A stretch of DNA of 52,414 nt from Pseudobutyrivibrio ruminis (GTDB taxonomy: Bacteria; Bacillota; Clostridia; Lachnospirales; Lachnospiraceae): positions 1-52,414 of the forward strand of contig SVES01000023.1 of NCBI GenBank assembly GCA_015057305.1, read 5' to 3'. The position numbers were made by a program, and so were the translations under genes. Below are positions 27,366 through 36,298 of the stretch, piece after piece. How positions within the stretch are numbered: position 1 is the stretch's first letter; every line of letters starts with the position of its first letter. Below the pieces are notes generated by a model. The model had not been told where the DNA came from and did no database searches. It saw nothing but the letters and a program-made list of their open reading frames with translations.

Positions 27366-27890
27366 ATGAGTGAGAGTATAAGGGTTCTTTTGCCAGAGGA
27401 TGAATTGGCTGAGCGTATAGCTGAGATTGGAGCACAAATCAGCAAAGACTATCAGGGCGAAACAGTATTTTTGGTTTGCATTTTGAAGGGGGCATCATTC
27501 TTCGCTTGCGAGCTGGCAAAGCGCATAACAGTTCCAGTAATTATAGATTTTATGGCTACATCTAGCTATGAAGGCGGTACTGTATCCTCAGGAGTTGTTA
27601 AAATCAAAAAAGAATTAGATTTAGACCCTACTGGACAAAATGTAATAATTGTTGAAGATATTATTGATAGCGGTAATACCCTTAATTTTCTTAGCCAGTA
27701 TTTTAAAGATCGTGGCGCTAAATCTGTACGTATGGTTACAATGCTAGATAAGCCTGACAGAAGAGAAGTAGATGTTCATGTTGATTATACAGGCTTTACT
27801 ATTCCAGATCAGTTTGTTGTTGGCTATGGTTTGGATTATGATCAAAAGTATCGTAACCTGCCATATATTGGTGTTGTTGAGTTTGACTAG
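27366..27890 (+). CDS. hpt: hypoxanthine phosphoribosyltransferase
   Basis: Salvages hypoxanthine and guanine to IMP and GMP using PRPP. The 174 residues show the PRPP-binding motif VEDIIDSGNTL (from about residue 96), the MATSSYEGG loop, and YRNLPYIGV at the C-terminus. GGAGGAA, part of the end of tilS, serves as ribosome site. It lies between tilS and ftsH, the standard Firmicutes order. Confidence 0.96.
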   Translation: MSESIRVLLPEDELAERIAEIGAQISKDYQGETVFLVCILKGASFFACELAKRITVPVIIDFMATSSYEGGTVSSGVVKIKKELDLDPTGQNVIIVEDIIDSGNTLNFLSQYFKDRGAKSVRMVTMLDKPDRREVDVHVDYTGFTIPDQFVVGYGLDYDQKYRNLPYIGVVEFD

Positions 27891-27899
27891 GAGGCGGAA

Positions 27900-29759
27900 T
27901 TGAAAAAAAGAAGAGCTTCGGGAATGATAATATACGCCCTGTTTGTTGTGGTTGTTCTCTTTATCCTATATTCAAGTATGGGAAGCACAACAACCACATA
28001 CTCCATGGCAGAGTTTAAACAGGCAATTGAGGCGGAGGAAGTCGCATCTGTTAACATATCACAAAACGAGCAGGTGCCTACAGGTGCAGCCAATATTAAG
28101 CTTTCAGATGGCAATACAGTTACTCTTTATGTATCGGATGTAAACGAACTACAAAGCATACTAGAGAAATCTGATATCAGCTATACATTATCAGATATCC
28201 CTCATGACAGCTGGATATCTGAGCTTCTGCCAATGCTTATTGTGCTTGGAGCAGTATTCATACTATTTATGATAATGATGAATGCTCAAGGCTCTGGCGG
28301 CGGTGGAACTAATGCCAGAATGATGAATTTTGGTAAAAGTAGAGCAAAGCTCACTGGTAAAGAGGATATAAATACAACATTTGACAATGTTGCTGGGCTT
28401 AAGGAAGAAAAAGAAGAAGTAGAAGAACTTGTGGATTTCCTTAAAGACCCTCAAAAGTATACAAAGCTAGGCGCAAGGATTCCAAAGGGAGTTATTCTTG
28501 TAGGACCTCCTGGAACAGGAAAAACCCTTCTTGCTAAAGCTATAGCAGGAGAAGCTGGAGTACCATTCTTTTCTATCTCAGGTTCAGATTTTGTTGAAAT
28601 GTTCGTTGGTGTGGGTGCATCTAGAGTTAGAGACCTTTTTGAGGAAGCTAAGAAAAATGCCCCATGTATCGTTTTTATAGACGAGATAGATGCTGTTGCC
28701 AGACGTCGAGGCACAGGAATGGGTGGCGGACATGATGAACGAGAGCAGACACTTAACCAGTTGCTTGTAGAAATGGATGGTTTCGGCGTTAATGAAGGAA
28801 TCATCGTTATGGCTGCCACAAACCGTGTGGACATACTGGATCAGGCAATTATGCGTCCAGGCCGTTTCGATAGAAAGGTATACGTAGGAAGACCTGATGT
28901 AAAGGGACGTGAAGAAATTCTTAAGGTTCATGCTACTAACAAAGCTCTGGGTGATGATGTGGATTTACACCAGGTTGCACAGTCAACCGTTGGCTTTACT
29001 GGTGCAGATTTAGAGAATCTTCTTAATGAGGCTGCAATTTTGGCCGCAGGAGACAATAGGCAATATATAGTTCAGGAAGATATAAAGAAATCCTTCATAA
29101 AGGTTGGAATAGGTAAGGAAAAGAAGAGCCGGGTAGTTTCAGATAAGGAAAAGAAGATTACAGCTTACCATGAGGCGGGCCATGCGATACTTTTCCATGT
29201 ATTGCCAGATGTAGGACCTGTGTATACAGTTTCTATAATCCCAACTGGAGCCAGTGCGGCAGGATATACAATGCCTATAGATGAAAATGATGAAATGTTT
29301 AACACAAAAGGCAAAATGACTCAGGATATAATTGTTTCCCTTGGCGGCAGGGTTGCAGAGGAGTTAATTTTTGATGATGTTACAACAGGAGCCTCAAATG
29401 ATATAAAGCAAGCTACAAAAATGGCTAGAAACATGGTGACAAAGTACGGCTTCTCTAAGTCAATTGGAATGATTCATTATGGGGATGATGATGAAGAGGT
29501 ATTCATCGGCAGAGATTTGGCACATACAAAAGGCTTCTCTGATGCTACAGCAAAAGCAATAGATGATGAAGTGAAAAACATTATTGATAGTTGTTATGAA
29601 AAAGCTGTGAAAATTTTAAAAGATAATGAACAGATTTTGCATAAATGTGCTAAGCTATTATTAGAGAAAGAAAAGATTGGCAGGGAAGAATTTGAGGGTT
29701 TATTTGATACTTCAGATGCTGGTCAGACCGCTGTAGAAGGGGTAAATTGGGGAGAGTAG
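27900..29759 (+). CDS. ftsH: ATP-dependent zinc metalloprotease FtsH
   Basis: Membrane-anchored AAA protease that degrades damaged membrane proteins and unstable regulators. The 619 residues have two transmembrane helices (about 9-27 and 109-128) flanking a short external domain, Walker A GPPGTGKT (about 202-209), Walker [11 protein letters not shown], an SRH region ending RPGRFDRKV, and the zinc site HEAGH (about 424-428). The start is TTG at 27900, chosen because AGGAGG at 27889-27894, overlapping the hpt stop, is correctly spaced. It ends the cluster that begins at rqcP. Confidence 0.97.
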   Translation: MKKRRASGMIIYALFVVVVLFILYSSMGSTTTTYSMAEFKQAIEAEEVASVNISQNEQVPTGAANIKLSDGNTVTLYVSDVNELQSILEKSDISYTLSDIPHDSWISELLPMLIVLGAVFILFMIMMNAQGSGGGGTNARMMNFGKSRAKLTGKEDINTTFDNVAGLKEEKEEVEELVDFLKDPQKYTKLGARIPKGVILVGPPGTGKTLLAKAIAGEAGVPFFSISGSDFVEMFVGVGASRVRDLFEEAKKNAPCIVFIDEIDAVARRRGTGMGGGHDEREQTLNQLLVEMDGFGVNEGIIVMAATNRVDILDQAIMRPGRFDRKVYVGRPDVKGREEILKVHATNKALGDDVDLHQVAQSTVGFTGADLENLLNEAAILAAGDNRQYIVQEDIKKSFIKVGIGKEKKSRVVSDKEKKITAYHEAGHAILFHVLPDVGPVYTVSIIPTGASAAGYTMPIDENDEMFNTKGKMTQDIIVSLGGRVAEELIFDDVTTGASNDIKQATKMARNMVTKYGFSKSIGMIHYGDDDEEVFIGRDLAHTKGFSDATAKAIDDEVKNIIDSCYEKAVKILKDNEQILHKCAKLLLEKEKIGREEFEGLFDTSDAGQTAVEGVNWGE

Positions 29760-29766
29760 TGCAATA

Positions 29767-29805
29767 TGCACAAAAATTAACATTAACATTTGTTATATTT
29801 GTGCA
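29767..29805. promoter_or_regulatory. inverted repeat after ftsH
   Basis: TGCACAAA (29767-29774) and TTTGTGCA (29798-29805) form a perfect 8-bp dyad, with an inner TAACA/TGTTA pair. No T tract follows. It may be an operator for the downstream alpha-glucan hydrolase or an RNA stabiliser for ftsH. Confidence 0.35.
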
Positions 29806-29866
29806 CACTTAAGGGTTGTATGACCATATAATAAACATCGTAAAAACCCCCCAATACATTATATAA

Positions 29867-29890
29867 TTTTTACTAACCCCATAGTAAAAA
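29867..29890. promoter_or_regulatory. 9-bp inverted repeat ahead of the GH13 gene
   Basis: TTTTTACTA (29867-29875) and TAGTAAAAA (29882-29890) are perfect complements around ACCCCA. The dyad directly follows TATAAT (29862-29867), so it could be an operator on a weak promoter. No clear -35 was found. Confidence 0.35.
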
Positions 29891-29901
29891 TACCTTCTCC
29901 T

Positions 29902-29930
29902 AAAAAGACAGCGATCGTTGCTGTCTTTTT
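29902..29930 (+). terminator. intrinsic terminator just upstream of the GH13 gene
   Basis: AAAAAGACAGC (29902-29912) pairs with GCTGTCTTTTT (29920-29930). Only 31 bases separate it from the GH13 start, so it either ends the ftsH transcript or attenuates GH13 transcription. Confidence 0.85.
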
Positions 29931-29961
29931 TATTTTCTCATAACATTCAAGGGGAGCTCAT

Positions 29962-31992
29962 ATGAATATTCAAGCAATATACTCAGATGGAACAGCAGAA
30001 TATAGAAGTCCTATGGAACCAAAACCTTATGATTTGGTAACCATAAGAATTAGGGCATATCATCAGGAATCTTTAGAAATATATCTTGTCTCTAAACAGC
30101 CAGATGTTAAAATACCAATGCATTTGGAAAGAACAAGGGGCGAGTTTGATTTCTATGCATGTGATGTCAAATTAGGCGAAGCTGAATTTAGATATCATTT
30201 TGAAATAAATGGCGATTCAGGCTTGTATTACTTCGATAGAGTTGGCCTATGGAGAGATTTGCGAGAACACTATGCTTTTTCTATATTCCCAGGATTTTCC
30301 ACTCCAGCATGGGCAAAGGGCGCCGTTATGTACCAGATTCTTGTAGACAGGTTCTATAATGGTGACAAAACAAATGATGTAGAGACAAATGAGTATTATT
30401 ATGTTGGCGCTCCTGTGCAGCGAGTGACTGATTGGGATTCTATACCGGCAAATCTGGATATCGGAAGATTTTACGGAGGAGATTTAGAAGGAGTTAGACA
30501 AAAGCTTCATTACCTTAAGAGTCTGGGGATTGAAGTAATTTACTTTAATCCATTATTTGTATCTCCGTCAAATCACAAATATGATACATCTGATTATGAT
30601 TATATAGATCCTCATCTGACGATTATAAAAAATGATGGGGGAGAATGTTTAAAGCCTAATGAGTATGATAATTCAAAGGCATCAAAATATATACAAAGGG
30701 TTACAAATAAGGAAAATTTAGAGGCGAGCAATAAGTTTTTTGCGGATTTTGTTAGAGAAGCTCATGAAAAAGGAATTAGAGTTATAATCGATGGAGTTTT
30801 TAACCATTGTGGTTCCTTTAACAAGTGGTTAAACAGAGAAAAGATATATTCAAGGGCTGAAGGATATGAGCCTGGCGCCTACGAAACCAAAGATAGTCCA
30901 TATCATGATTTTTTCTATTTTTACGAGAACACATGGCCTGATAATGGCACTTATGATGGCTGGTGGAGCCACGATACTTTGCCAAAGCTCAATTATGAGG
31001 CATCCGAAAAGCTATATAATTACATATTGAACATTGGAAAAAAATGGGTAAGTCCGCCGTATAATTGTGACGGTTGGCGACTTGATGTGGCTGCTGATTT
31101 AGGACATTCTGAGGAATTTAACCATAAATTCTGGCGTGATTTTAGGGATGCGGTGAAGTCTGCAAATCCTAACGCTATTATACTGGCTGAGCATTATGGA
31201 AATCCAAGCGCATGGCTGGCAGGTGATCAGTGGGATACCATAATGAACTATGATGCATTTATGGAGCCGCTGACATACTTTTTAACAGGTATGGAGAAGC
31301 ACTCAGATGAATTTCAGCCTGGAGCTATAGGGGATGGCGAGAGGTTTAAAAACACAATGCTCCATTTTATGGCTAGGCTAAAGACTCCATCTTTATACTG
31401 CTCCATGAATCAACTTTCGAATCATGACCATTCTAGATTTCTGACACGTACTAATCATACTGTAGGCAGATTAGCTACTAAAGGTGCTAGAGCTGCTGAA
31501 GAAGGCGTAAGCGTGCCTATTATGAAGCTTGCAGAAGTTATACAATTTACTTGGCCTGGGGCACCAACCTTGTATTATGGCGATGAGGCAGGGGTGTGCG
31601 GATTTACGGACCCAGATAGCAGGCGAACATATCCGTGGGGAAACTGCAATTATGACCTTATAGATTTTACAAGGGATATTATAATGGTTCATAAGCTTAG
31701 TCGTGCTATAAAGGAAGGCTCCTTTAGATTTTTAAATTGTGGCCAGGGATTTATTAGCTATGCGAGATTTACCGCCAATGAACAGATAATAGTTGTGATT
31801 AACTCCAATGGTAATTCTATCAATGTGGATATTCCGGTTTGGATAGCAGGCGTACCTTTGAATTGCACCTTGGAAAGAACAATTATGACAAATGAGGTTG
31901 GGTATTCAATAATGCCGACCGATATAAATGTTGAAGGGGGAAATCTTCATGTGGAAATGGGAGCATATACTGGCATAGTGTACAAAAGATAG
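29962..31992 (+). CDS. GH13 alpha-glucan hydrolase (neopullulanase/cyclomaltodextrinase-like)
   Basis: Hydrolyses alpha-1,4 (possibly also alpha-1,6) bonds of maltodextrins. There is no signal peptide, so it acts in the cytoplasm. The 676 residues have an N-terminal beta domain (about 1-110) like those of the maltogenic amylase/neopullulanase group. The GH13 barrel follows, with region I DGVFNH (about 277), region II GWRLD (nucleophile D375), region III ILAEHYG (acid E410) and region IV NHD (487-489), then a C-terminal beta domain. AAGGGGAG precedes the ATG. No sugar transporter for maltodextrin adjoins it. The exact substrate cannot be fixed from sequence. Confidence 0.88.
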   Translation: MNIQAIYSDGTAEYRSPMEPKPYDLVTIRIRAYHQESLEIYLVSKQPDVKIPMHLERTRGEFDFYACDVKLGEAEFRYHFEINGDSGLYYFDRVGLWRDLREHYAFSIFPGFSTPAWAKGAVMYQILVDRFYNGDKTNDVETNEYYYVGAPVQRVTDWDSIPANLDIGRFYGGDLEGVRQKLHYLKSLGIEVIYFNPLFVSPSNHKYDTSDYDYIDPHLTIIKNDGGECLKPNEYDNSKASKYIQRVTNKENLEASNKFFADFVREAHEKGIRVIIDGVFNHCGSFNKWLNREKIYSRAEGYEPGAYETKDSPYHDFFYFYENTWPDNGTYDGWWSHDTLPKLNYEASEKLYNYILNIGKKWVSPPYNCDGWRLDVAADLGHSEEFNHKFWRDFRDAVKSANPNAIILAEHYGNPSAWLAGDQWDTIMNYDAFMEPLTYFLTGMEKHSDEFQPGAIGDGERFKNTMLHFMARLKTPSLYCSMNQLSNHDHSRFLTRTNHTVGRLATKGARAAEEGVSVPIMKLAEVIQFTWPGAPTLYYGDEAGVCGFTDPDSRRTYPWGNCNYDLIDFTRDIIMVHKLSRAIKEGSFRFLNCGQGFISYARFTANEQIIVVINSNGNSINVDIPVWIAGVPLNCTLERTIMTNEVGYSIMPTDINVEGGNLHVEMGAYTGIVYKR

Positions 31993-32006
31993 AGCTCACT
32001 TTTTGT

Positions 32007-32035
32007 TTTACAACTCATACCACATATTGTATAAT
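32007..32035 (+). promoter_or_regulatory. promoter for the J-domain gene
   Basis: TTTACA (32007-32012) and TATAAT (32030-32035) are 17 bp apart. Transcription would start near 32042, which rules out the longer open frame beginning at 32003. Confidence 0.7.
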
Positions 32036-32089
32036 TTAATCAGGTTTTGGTATAGCGCCACAACATTTGGATTATGTGGGAGAATTATT

Positions 32090-32542
32090 ATGGCAAAGGA
32101 ATTAACATGTCAAGGCAAGATCGACATGCAAACACCTGAGGACCGACAGAAAGAGTTAGAAAAAGCATGGAATGATTTGCTAAAAGAAAGAAGAGAGTTT
32201 GAGGCTAGAATTCACACCCTCGAACAACAGGAAAAGCAATTTGAATTAAAATGGGAATTGCTAATTAAAGAGACTCAGAGACTGGCAGATGACAAAAAAC
32301 AGTTTGAACGTAAGAAAAAGTTCTACGAGCAAGTTCAGTCCAGCTACATGGAGCCTTATTATGAATCAGATAACATCGTCCATGGAGAGATGTTCTTTTC
32401 TGGTGTATCTGACAAGAAAGCGCTAAAGAAGCGCTATAAGGATTTGATAAAAATATATCACCCTGACGGCGAATCTGGCGATACAGCCACTGTAGCCGAA
32501 ATTAATCGTGAATACGAAGATTTGAAGGGGTCAATGATATGA
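32090..32542 (+). CDS. small coiled-coil protein with a C-terminal J domain
   Basis: A 150-residue soluble protein. Residues about 15-90 are a highly charged coiled coil (repeats of ELEKAW, EREFEAR, LEQQEKQFELKWELL). The C-terminus (about 105-148) looks like a J domain: a Lys-rich helix (KKALKKRYKDLIKIY), HPD (124-126) and a following helix (AEINREYEDLK). J domains stimulate the Hsp70 ATPase. The domain sits at the C-terminus, with no Gly/Phe or zinc region, so this is not DnaJ itself. The start at 32090 has GGGAGA six bases upstream and fits the promoter at 32007. The partner is unknown. Confidence 0.75.
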   Translation: MAKELTCQGKIDMQTPEDRQKELEKAWNDLLKERREFEARIHTLEQQEKQFELKWELLIKETQRLADDKKQFERKKKFYEQVQSSYMEPYYESDNIVHGEMFFSGVSDKKALKKRYKDLIKIYHPDGESGDTATVAEINREYEDLKGSMI

Positions 32543-32556
32543 ATGCGAACAGCATT

Positions 32557-33453
32557 CTAGTAAGGGAAGCTTACAATCCTTCGCATATCCTCAGGCAATG
32601 GAGCTACAAACTCCATTGCCTGTTTTGTTATAGGATGTAGAAAACTGATTTTGTGGGAATGTAGTGCTTGCCTATTAATCCATTGGAAATCAGTATTATA
32701 TAAATGGTCTCCAATTAATGGATGTCCAATATATTTAAAGTGTACTCTAATCTGATGAGTGCGGCCTGTCTCCAGATGAATTGAGACTAGGCTATGCCCA
32801 TTTTCCTCATGTATTACTTTGTAATGAGTAATGGCTCGTTCACCCTGTTCAAAATCCACCATTCTTGTAATGATAGAATTATCCACGCGGCCAATAGGAG
32901 CATCAATTGTGCCTTCCCTCTCGTCCAATGTGCCTCTTACAATAGCATAATATTCTCTGTGGAATTCTCTCATTTTTACCATGGTAGATAGAATATTAGC
33001 ACTAACAAGGTGCTTTGCAACAACAGTAAGCCCTGAGGTATTTTTATCTAATCTGTTGGCACAGCGAAATATAAAAGGCTTACCCTGAGACTTATAATAA
33101 TATGCAAGACCATTGGCAAGAGAATCCTCATAATGGTTAAGACTAGGATGTATCGGAAGTCCAGCAGGCTTGTTTATTACAATAATATCTTCATCCTCAT
33201 AGGCAATATCTAAAGCCATTTCTACAGGTGGGATTTTTTCAGAGGAATCGTCCTCCGTAATATTTACAGTCAGGACATCCCCGGACTTAAGCTTATGATT
33301 CATATGTACCCAAATACCATCAATAACCACATTGTTGGGCATTTTTTTGATGGCAGTGATATTTGCAGAGGAAAAGCCCTGAGTTTTAAGAAATTTATCT
33401 ATTTGAAATCCGTTGTATTCAGTTGTAATGTCGTATATTAAGGTTCTGTTCAT
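32557..33453 (-). CDS. RluA/RluD-family 23S rRNA pseudouridine synthase
   Basis: Isomerises uridine to pseudouridine in large-subunit rRNA, by family. The 298 residues have an N-terminal S4 domain (about 15-70, DKFLKTQGFSSANI... HKLKSGDVLTVNI) and the catalytic domain with CANRLDKNTSGL (catalytic Asp, N where H is usual), HREYYAIVRG and ETGRTHQIRVHFKYIGHPLIGD. It is convergent with the J-domain gene (14-base gap; small GAATGC/GCATTC hairpin at 32541-32557 without a T tract). It lies downstream of cellobiose phosphorylase but behind a terminator, so the two are probably not linked in function. Confidence 0.9.
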   Translation of the reverse strand: MNRTLIYDITTEYNGFQIDKFLKTQGFSSANITAIKKMPNNVVIDGIWVHMNHKLKSGDVLTVNITEDDSSEKIPPVEMALDIAYEDEDIIVINKPAGLPIHPSLNHYEDSLANGLAYYYKSQGKPFIFRCANRLDKNTSGLTVVAKHLVSANILSTMVKMREFHREYYAIVRGTLDEREGTIDAPIGRVDNSIITRMVDFEQGERAITHYKVIHEENGHSLVSIHLETGRTHQIRVHFKYIGHPLIGDHLYNTDFQWINRQALHSHKISFLHPITKQAMEFVAPLPEDMRRIVSFPY

Positions 33454-33470
33454 AGGGATTATTATTAAGC

Positions 33471-33504
33471 AAAAGAGCCAGGCGTGTCAATGCCTGGCTC
33501 TTTT
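33471..33504 (-). terminator. terminator of the cellobiose phosphorylase gene
   Basis: AAAAGAGCCAGGC (33471-33483) and GCCTGGCTCTTTT (33492-33504) form a perfect 13-bp stem. Read on the minus strand it lies 37 bases after the GH94 stop and ends in TTTT. It is symmetric and may work in both directions. Confidence 0.85.
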
Positions 33505-33541
33505 AGAAGGAGAATAATATTGTTAAATGAAGAAAAAGAAG

Positions 33542-35977
33542 CTACTTCATTGTTGCAACTACCTTAACAGTTTTTTTGCTGTTGTCGAATGGAATAACAT
33601 TTCCTTCAACCTCTACTCCGTCAACTGTAAGTGATGCAACACCCTTTTGAACCTTGTTAGGGTTCTTAATTTCAATATTGTAGGTTACTCCGCGGTAAAC
33701 ACGAGTGATATTGAAATCTCCAAATTCTGCTGGTGTACATGGATTAACTGAAAGTCCCTCAAGTGTAGGATAAATACCTAAAATGTACTGAGAGATATTT
33801 GTGAAAGTCCATGCAGCAGTACCTGTGAGCCAGCTGTTCTTAGCCTCACCGTGGAACTTGGCATCTTTACCTGCAACCATCTGTGAGTAAACATAAGGCT
33901 CTGTTCTATGAATTTCAGAAATGTCTTCGATGTATGAAGGACAAGTCTTCTTGTAAACTTCAAATGCTCTATCACCTCGTCCTATGCAGGTTTCAGCAAT
34001 AGAAATCCAAGGATTGTTGTGGCAGAATATTCCGGCATTCTCCTTGTATCCTGGTGGATATGATGTGATTTCGCCAAGCTCAAGATGATATCTTGTGTAA
34101 GCAGGTTGAAGAATCATAACACCGTACTTTGTATCAAGCTTTTCCTTAACTGAATCCAAGGCTTTTTTTGCTTTACCATTATCTATACCAACGCCAGCCA
34201 TTACGCACATACCCTGTGGCTCAATGTAAATCTGACCTTCGTCACATTCCTTAGAACCAACCTTGTGGCTGTATGCATCATAAGCTCTTACGAACCAATC
34301 GCCATCCCAGCCATCTTTTTCGATAGCAGCTGTCATCTTATCAACTTCTGCAAGCACTCTTGCTTCTTCAGCAGTATCACCTGTAAGCTTTGCTAGTGCA
34401 GCATACTCGCGACCATATTTTACAAACATGCCGGCGATAAATACTGACTCGGCAACAGGTCCTTCAGATGGGCCAAAACACTGGAAACTTTCTCCTGGAT
34501 GTTCAGAGAAGCAGTTAAGGTTCAAGCAATCGTTCCAATCAGCACGACCGATAAGTGGAAGGTCATGTGGACCCTTGTGATTTACAATATAATCAAATGA
34601 ACGCTTTAAATGCTCCATAAGAGTAGTAGCTACTGACATATCGTTGTCGTATGGAACCATTTCCTTAAGGATAGAAATGTCACCTGTCTCACGGATATAA
34701 GCACTTGTTCCAGCAATTAGCCATAGTGGATCATCGTTAAATCCAGAACCTATATCAGAGTTACCTTTCTTTGTAAGAGGCTGATACTGGTGATATGCTG
34801 ATCCATCCTGGAACTGAGTAGAAGCAATATCAATGATACGCTCCCTAGCCCTGTCTGGAATGAGGTGAACGAAACCTAGAAGATCCTGGCAGGAATCTCT
34901 AAATCCCATTCCTCGTCCAATACCTGTTTCGTAGTAAGAAGCGGAACGTGACATGTTAAATGTAACCATGCACTGATACTGATTCCAGATGTTTACCATA
35001 CGGTTAACATGCTCATCCTTTGATTCAATATGGAATTTTCCAAGTAGATCGTTCCAATATTCATTAAGCTTGGCAAAAGCGTTGTCAAAATCAGCTTCTG
35101 TTTTATATTTGCCTAAAAGCTCATTAGCTTTCTTTTTATTAATAATTCCTGGAGCTTCCCACTTATCATCCTCAGCATTTTCTACGTATCCTAAAGCAAA
35201 TACATATGTCTTGCTTTCGCCTGCTTCAAGGCTGATATTTATCTGATGAGAAGCGATTGGATACCAGCCAGAAGCAATAGTGTTATGAAGCTTTCCTTCT
35301 ATAACAGCAGCGGGCTTGTCTGGTCCATTGTATGCACCACGAAATTCGTCGCGGCTTGTTTCAAAACCATCAATCTTTGTATTTACAGAATAAACAGCAT
35401 AGTGATTACGACGTTCTCTGTACTCTGTCTTGTGATATATTGTAGAATCGACTACCTCTACTTCGCCGATGGAAAGGTTACGTTGATAGTTTTTCATATC
35501 GTCATCAGCATTCCATAAGCACCACTCTACATATGAGAAAAGAGTTATTTCCTTCTTAGAGGAACCTGTATTTGTTAGAGTTATTTTAGTAAGCTCTACT
35601 GGATCTGCAATTGGAACGAAAGCTGTAAGCGTAGCTTTTATATCATTTTTACAGCCTGTGAACTTGCTGTAGCCAATACCGTGGCGACATTCATATGAAT
35701 CAAGTTCAGTTTTAGTAGGCTGCCAACCAGGGTTCCAAATAGTTTCGCCATCTTTTATATAGAAGTACTTACCATTTGTATCAGGTGTAGTATCATTGTA
35801 ACGATATCTAGTCATGCGAAGCAGCTTTGCATCCTTATAGAATGTATAGCCACCGCAGGTGTTAGATATTAATGAAAAGAAATCTGTACAACCTAGATAA
35901 TTAATCCAAGGTAATGGCGTTTTTGGAGTGGTGATGACATATTCTTTATTTTTATCATCGAAAAAACCGTATTTCAT
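33542..35977 (-). CDS. GH94 cellobiose phosphorylase
   Basis: Splits cellobiose with phosphate into glucose 1-phosphate and glucose in the cytoplasm, saving ATP. The 811 residues match GH94 cellobiose phosphorylases. Seen: N-terminal [19 protein letters not shown] and LPWINYLG, the barrel motif [29 protein letters not shown] (second Asp, about D483, fits the general acid), and the [11 protein letters not shown] region near the C-terminus. The alternatives, cellodextrin or chitobiose phosphorylase, are less likely from the N-terminus but not excluded. The ribosome site is GGGAGG. It diverges from a LacI regulator, with operators between. Confidence 0.93.
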   Translation of the reverse strand: MKYGFFDDKNKEYVITTPKTPLPWINYLGCTDFFSLISNTCGGYTFYKDAKLLRMTRYRYNDTTPDTNGKYFYIKDGETIWNPGWQPTKTELDSYECRHGIGYSKFTGCKNDIKATLTAFVPIADPVELTKITLTNTGSSKKEITLFSYVEWCLWNADDDMKNYQRNLSIGEVEVVDSTIYHKTEYRERRNHYAVYSVNTKIDGFETSRDEFRGAYNGPDKPAAVIEGKLHNTIASGWYPIASHQINISLEAGESKTYVFALGYVENAEDDKWEAPGIINKKKANELLGKYKTEADFDNAFAKLNEYWNDLLGKFHIESKDEHVNRMVNIWNQYQCMVTFNMSRSASYYETGIGRGMGFRDSCQDLLGFVHLIPDRARERIIDIASTQFQDGSAYHQYQPLTKKGNSDIGSGFNDDPLWLIAGTSAYIRETGDISILKEMVPYDNDMSVATTLMEHLKRSFDYIVNHKGPHDLPLIGRADWNDCLNLNCFSEHPGESFQCFGPSEGPVAESVFIAGMFVKYGREYAALAKLTGDTAEEARVLAEVDKMTAAIEKDGWDGDWFVRAYDAYSHKVGSKECDEGQIYIEPQGMCVMAGVGIDNGKAKKALDSVKEKLDTKYGVMILQPAYTRYHLELGEITSYPPGYKENAGIFCHNNPWISIAETCIGRGDRAFEVYKKTCPSYIEDISEIHRTEPYVYSQMVAGKDAKFHGEAKNSWLTGTAAWTFTNISQYILGIYPTLEGLSVNPCTPAEFGDFNITRVYRGVTYNIEIKNPNKVQKGVASLTVDGVEVEGNVIPFDNSKKTVKVVATMK

Positions 35978-36017
35978 ATGTTCCTCCCAAGAAAATAAGA
36001 AAAATTGTAAACAACAA

Positions 36018-36031
36018 GAAAACGATTAAGC
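36018..36031. promoter_or_regulatory. LacI-type operator A
   Basis: GAAAACGATTAAGC, identical to operator C. It lies just downstream of the candidate GH94 -10, where a bound repressor would block transcription. The centre resembles a catabolite-response element, as LacI-family sites do. Confidence 0.7.
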
Positions 36032-36033
36032 TA

Positions 36034-36063
36034 AATATGAGAAGAAATGAAGTTAAAATGCAA
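36034..36063 (-). promoter_or_regulatory. candidate promoter for cellobiose phosphorylase
   Basis: On the minus strand TTGCAT (36058-36063) and CATATT (36034-36039) are 18 bp apart. The match is weak but the position between operators A and B is fitting. Confidence 0.35.
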
Positions 36064-36070
36064 GTAAAAC

Positions 36071-36090
36071 AAGCGTAAACGTTTAAGCTT
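36071..36090. promoter_or_regulatory. LacI-type operator B (most palindromic)
   Basis: AAGCGTAAACGTTTAAGCTT is a 20-bp dyad centred on the AAACGTTT palindrome. It shares the core GTAAACGTTTAAGC with operators A and C and lies upstream of the candidate GH94 -35. Confidence 0.7.
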
Positions 36091-36221
36091 ACAGGCATAC
36101 TATTACAGCACAAGAATACCATATTAGCGCAAAAATGCAATTAGTGAATGAGAAATTTATGCAATAGTAACTAAAAAAGACAAACGAAACTGTTACGAAA
36201 ATACAAATTTTCGAAAAACAC

Positions 36222-36250
36222 TTGTTAAAAAGCAAAAAAGAGGATATATT
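36222..36250 (+). promoter_or_regulatory. promoter for the LacI regulator
   Basis: TTGTTA (36222-36227) and TATATT (36245-36250) are 17 bp apart. Operator C overlaps the expected start site, suggesting autorepression. Confidence 0.55.
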
Positions 36251-36258
36251 TGAATTAC

Positions 36259-36272
36259 GAAAACGATTAAGC
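36259..36272. promoter_or_regulatory. LacI-type operator C
   Basis: GAAAACGATTAAGC, an exact copy of operator A, nine bases after the regulator's -10 box. Confidence 0.7.
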
Positions 36273-36298
36273 GTTAGTGAGACGCATGGGAGTATGAA

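Noticed and set aside
32003..32089. N-terminal extension of the J-domain protein
   Set aside because: The extension overlaps the -10 region of the promoter, so it would not be transcribed.
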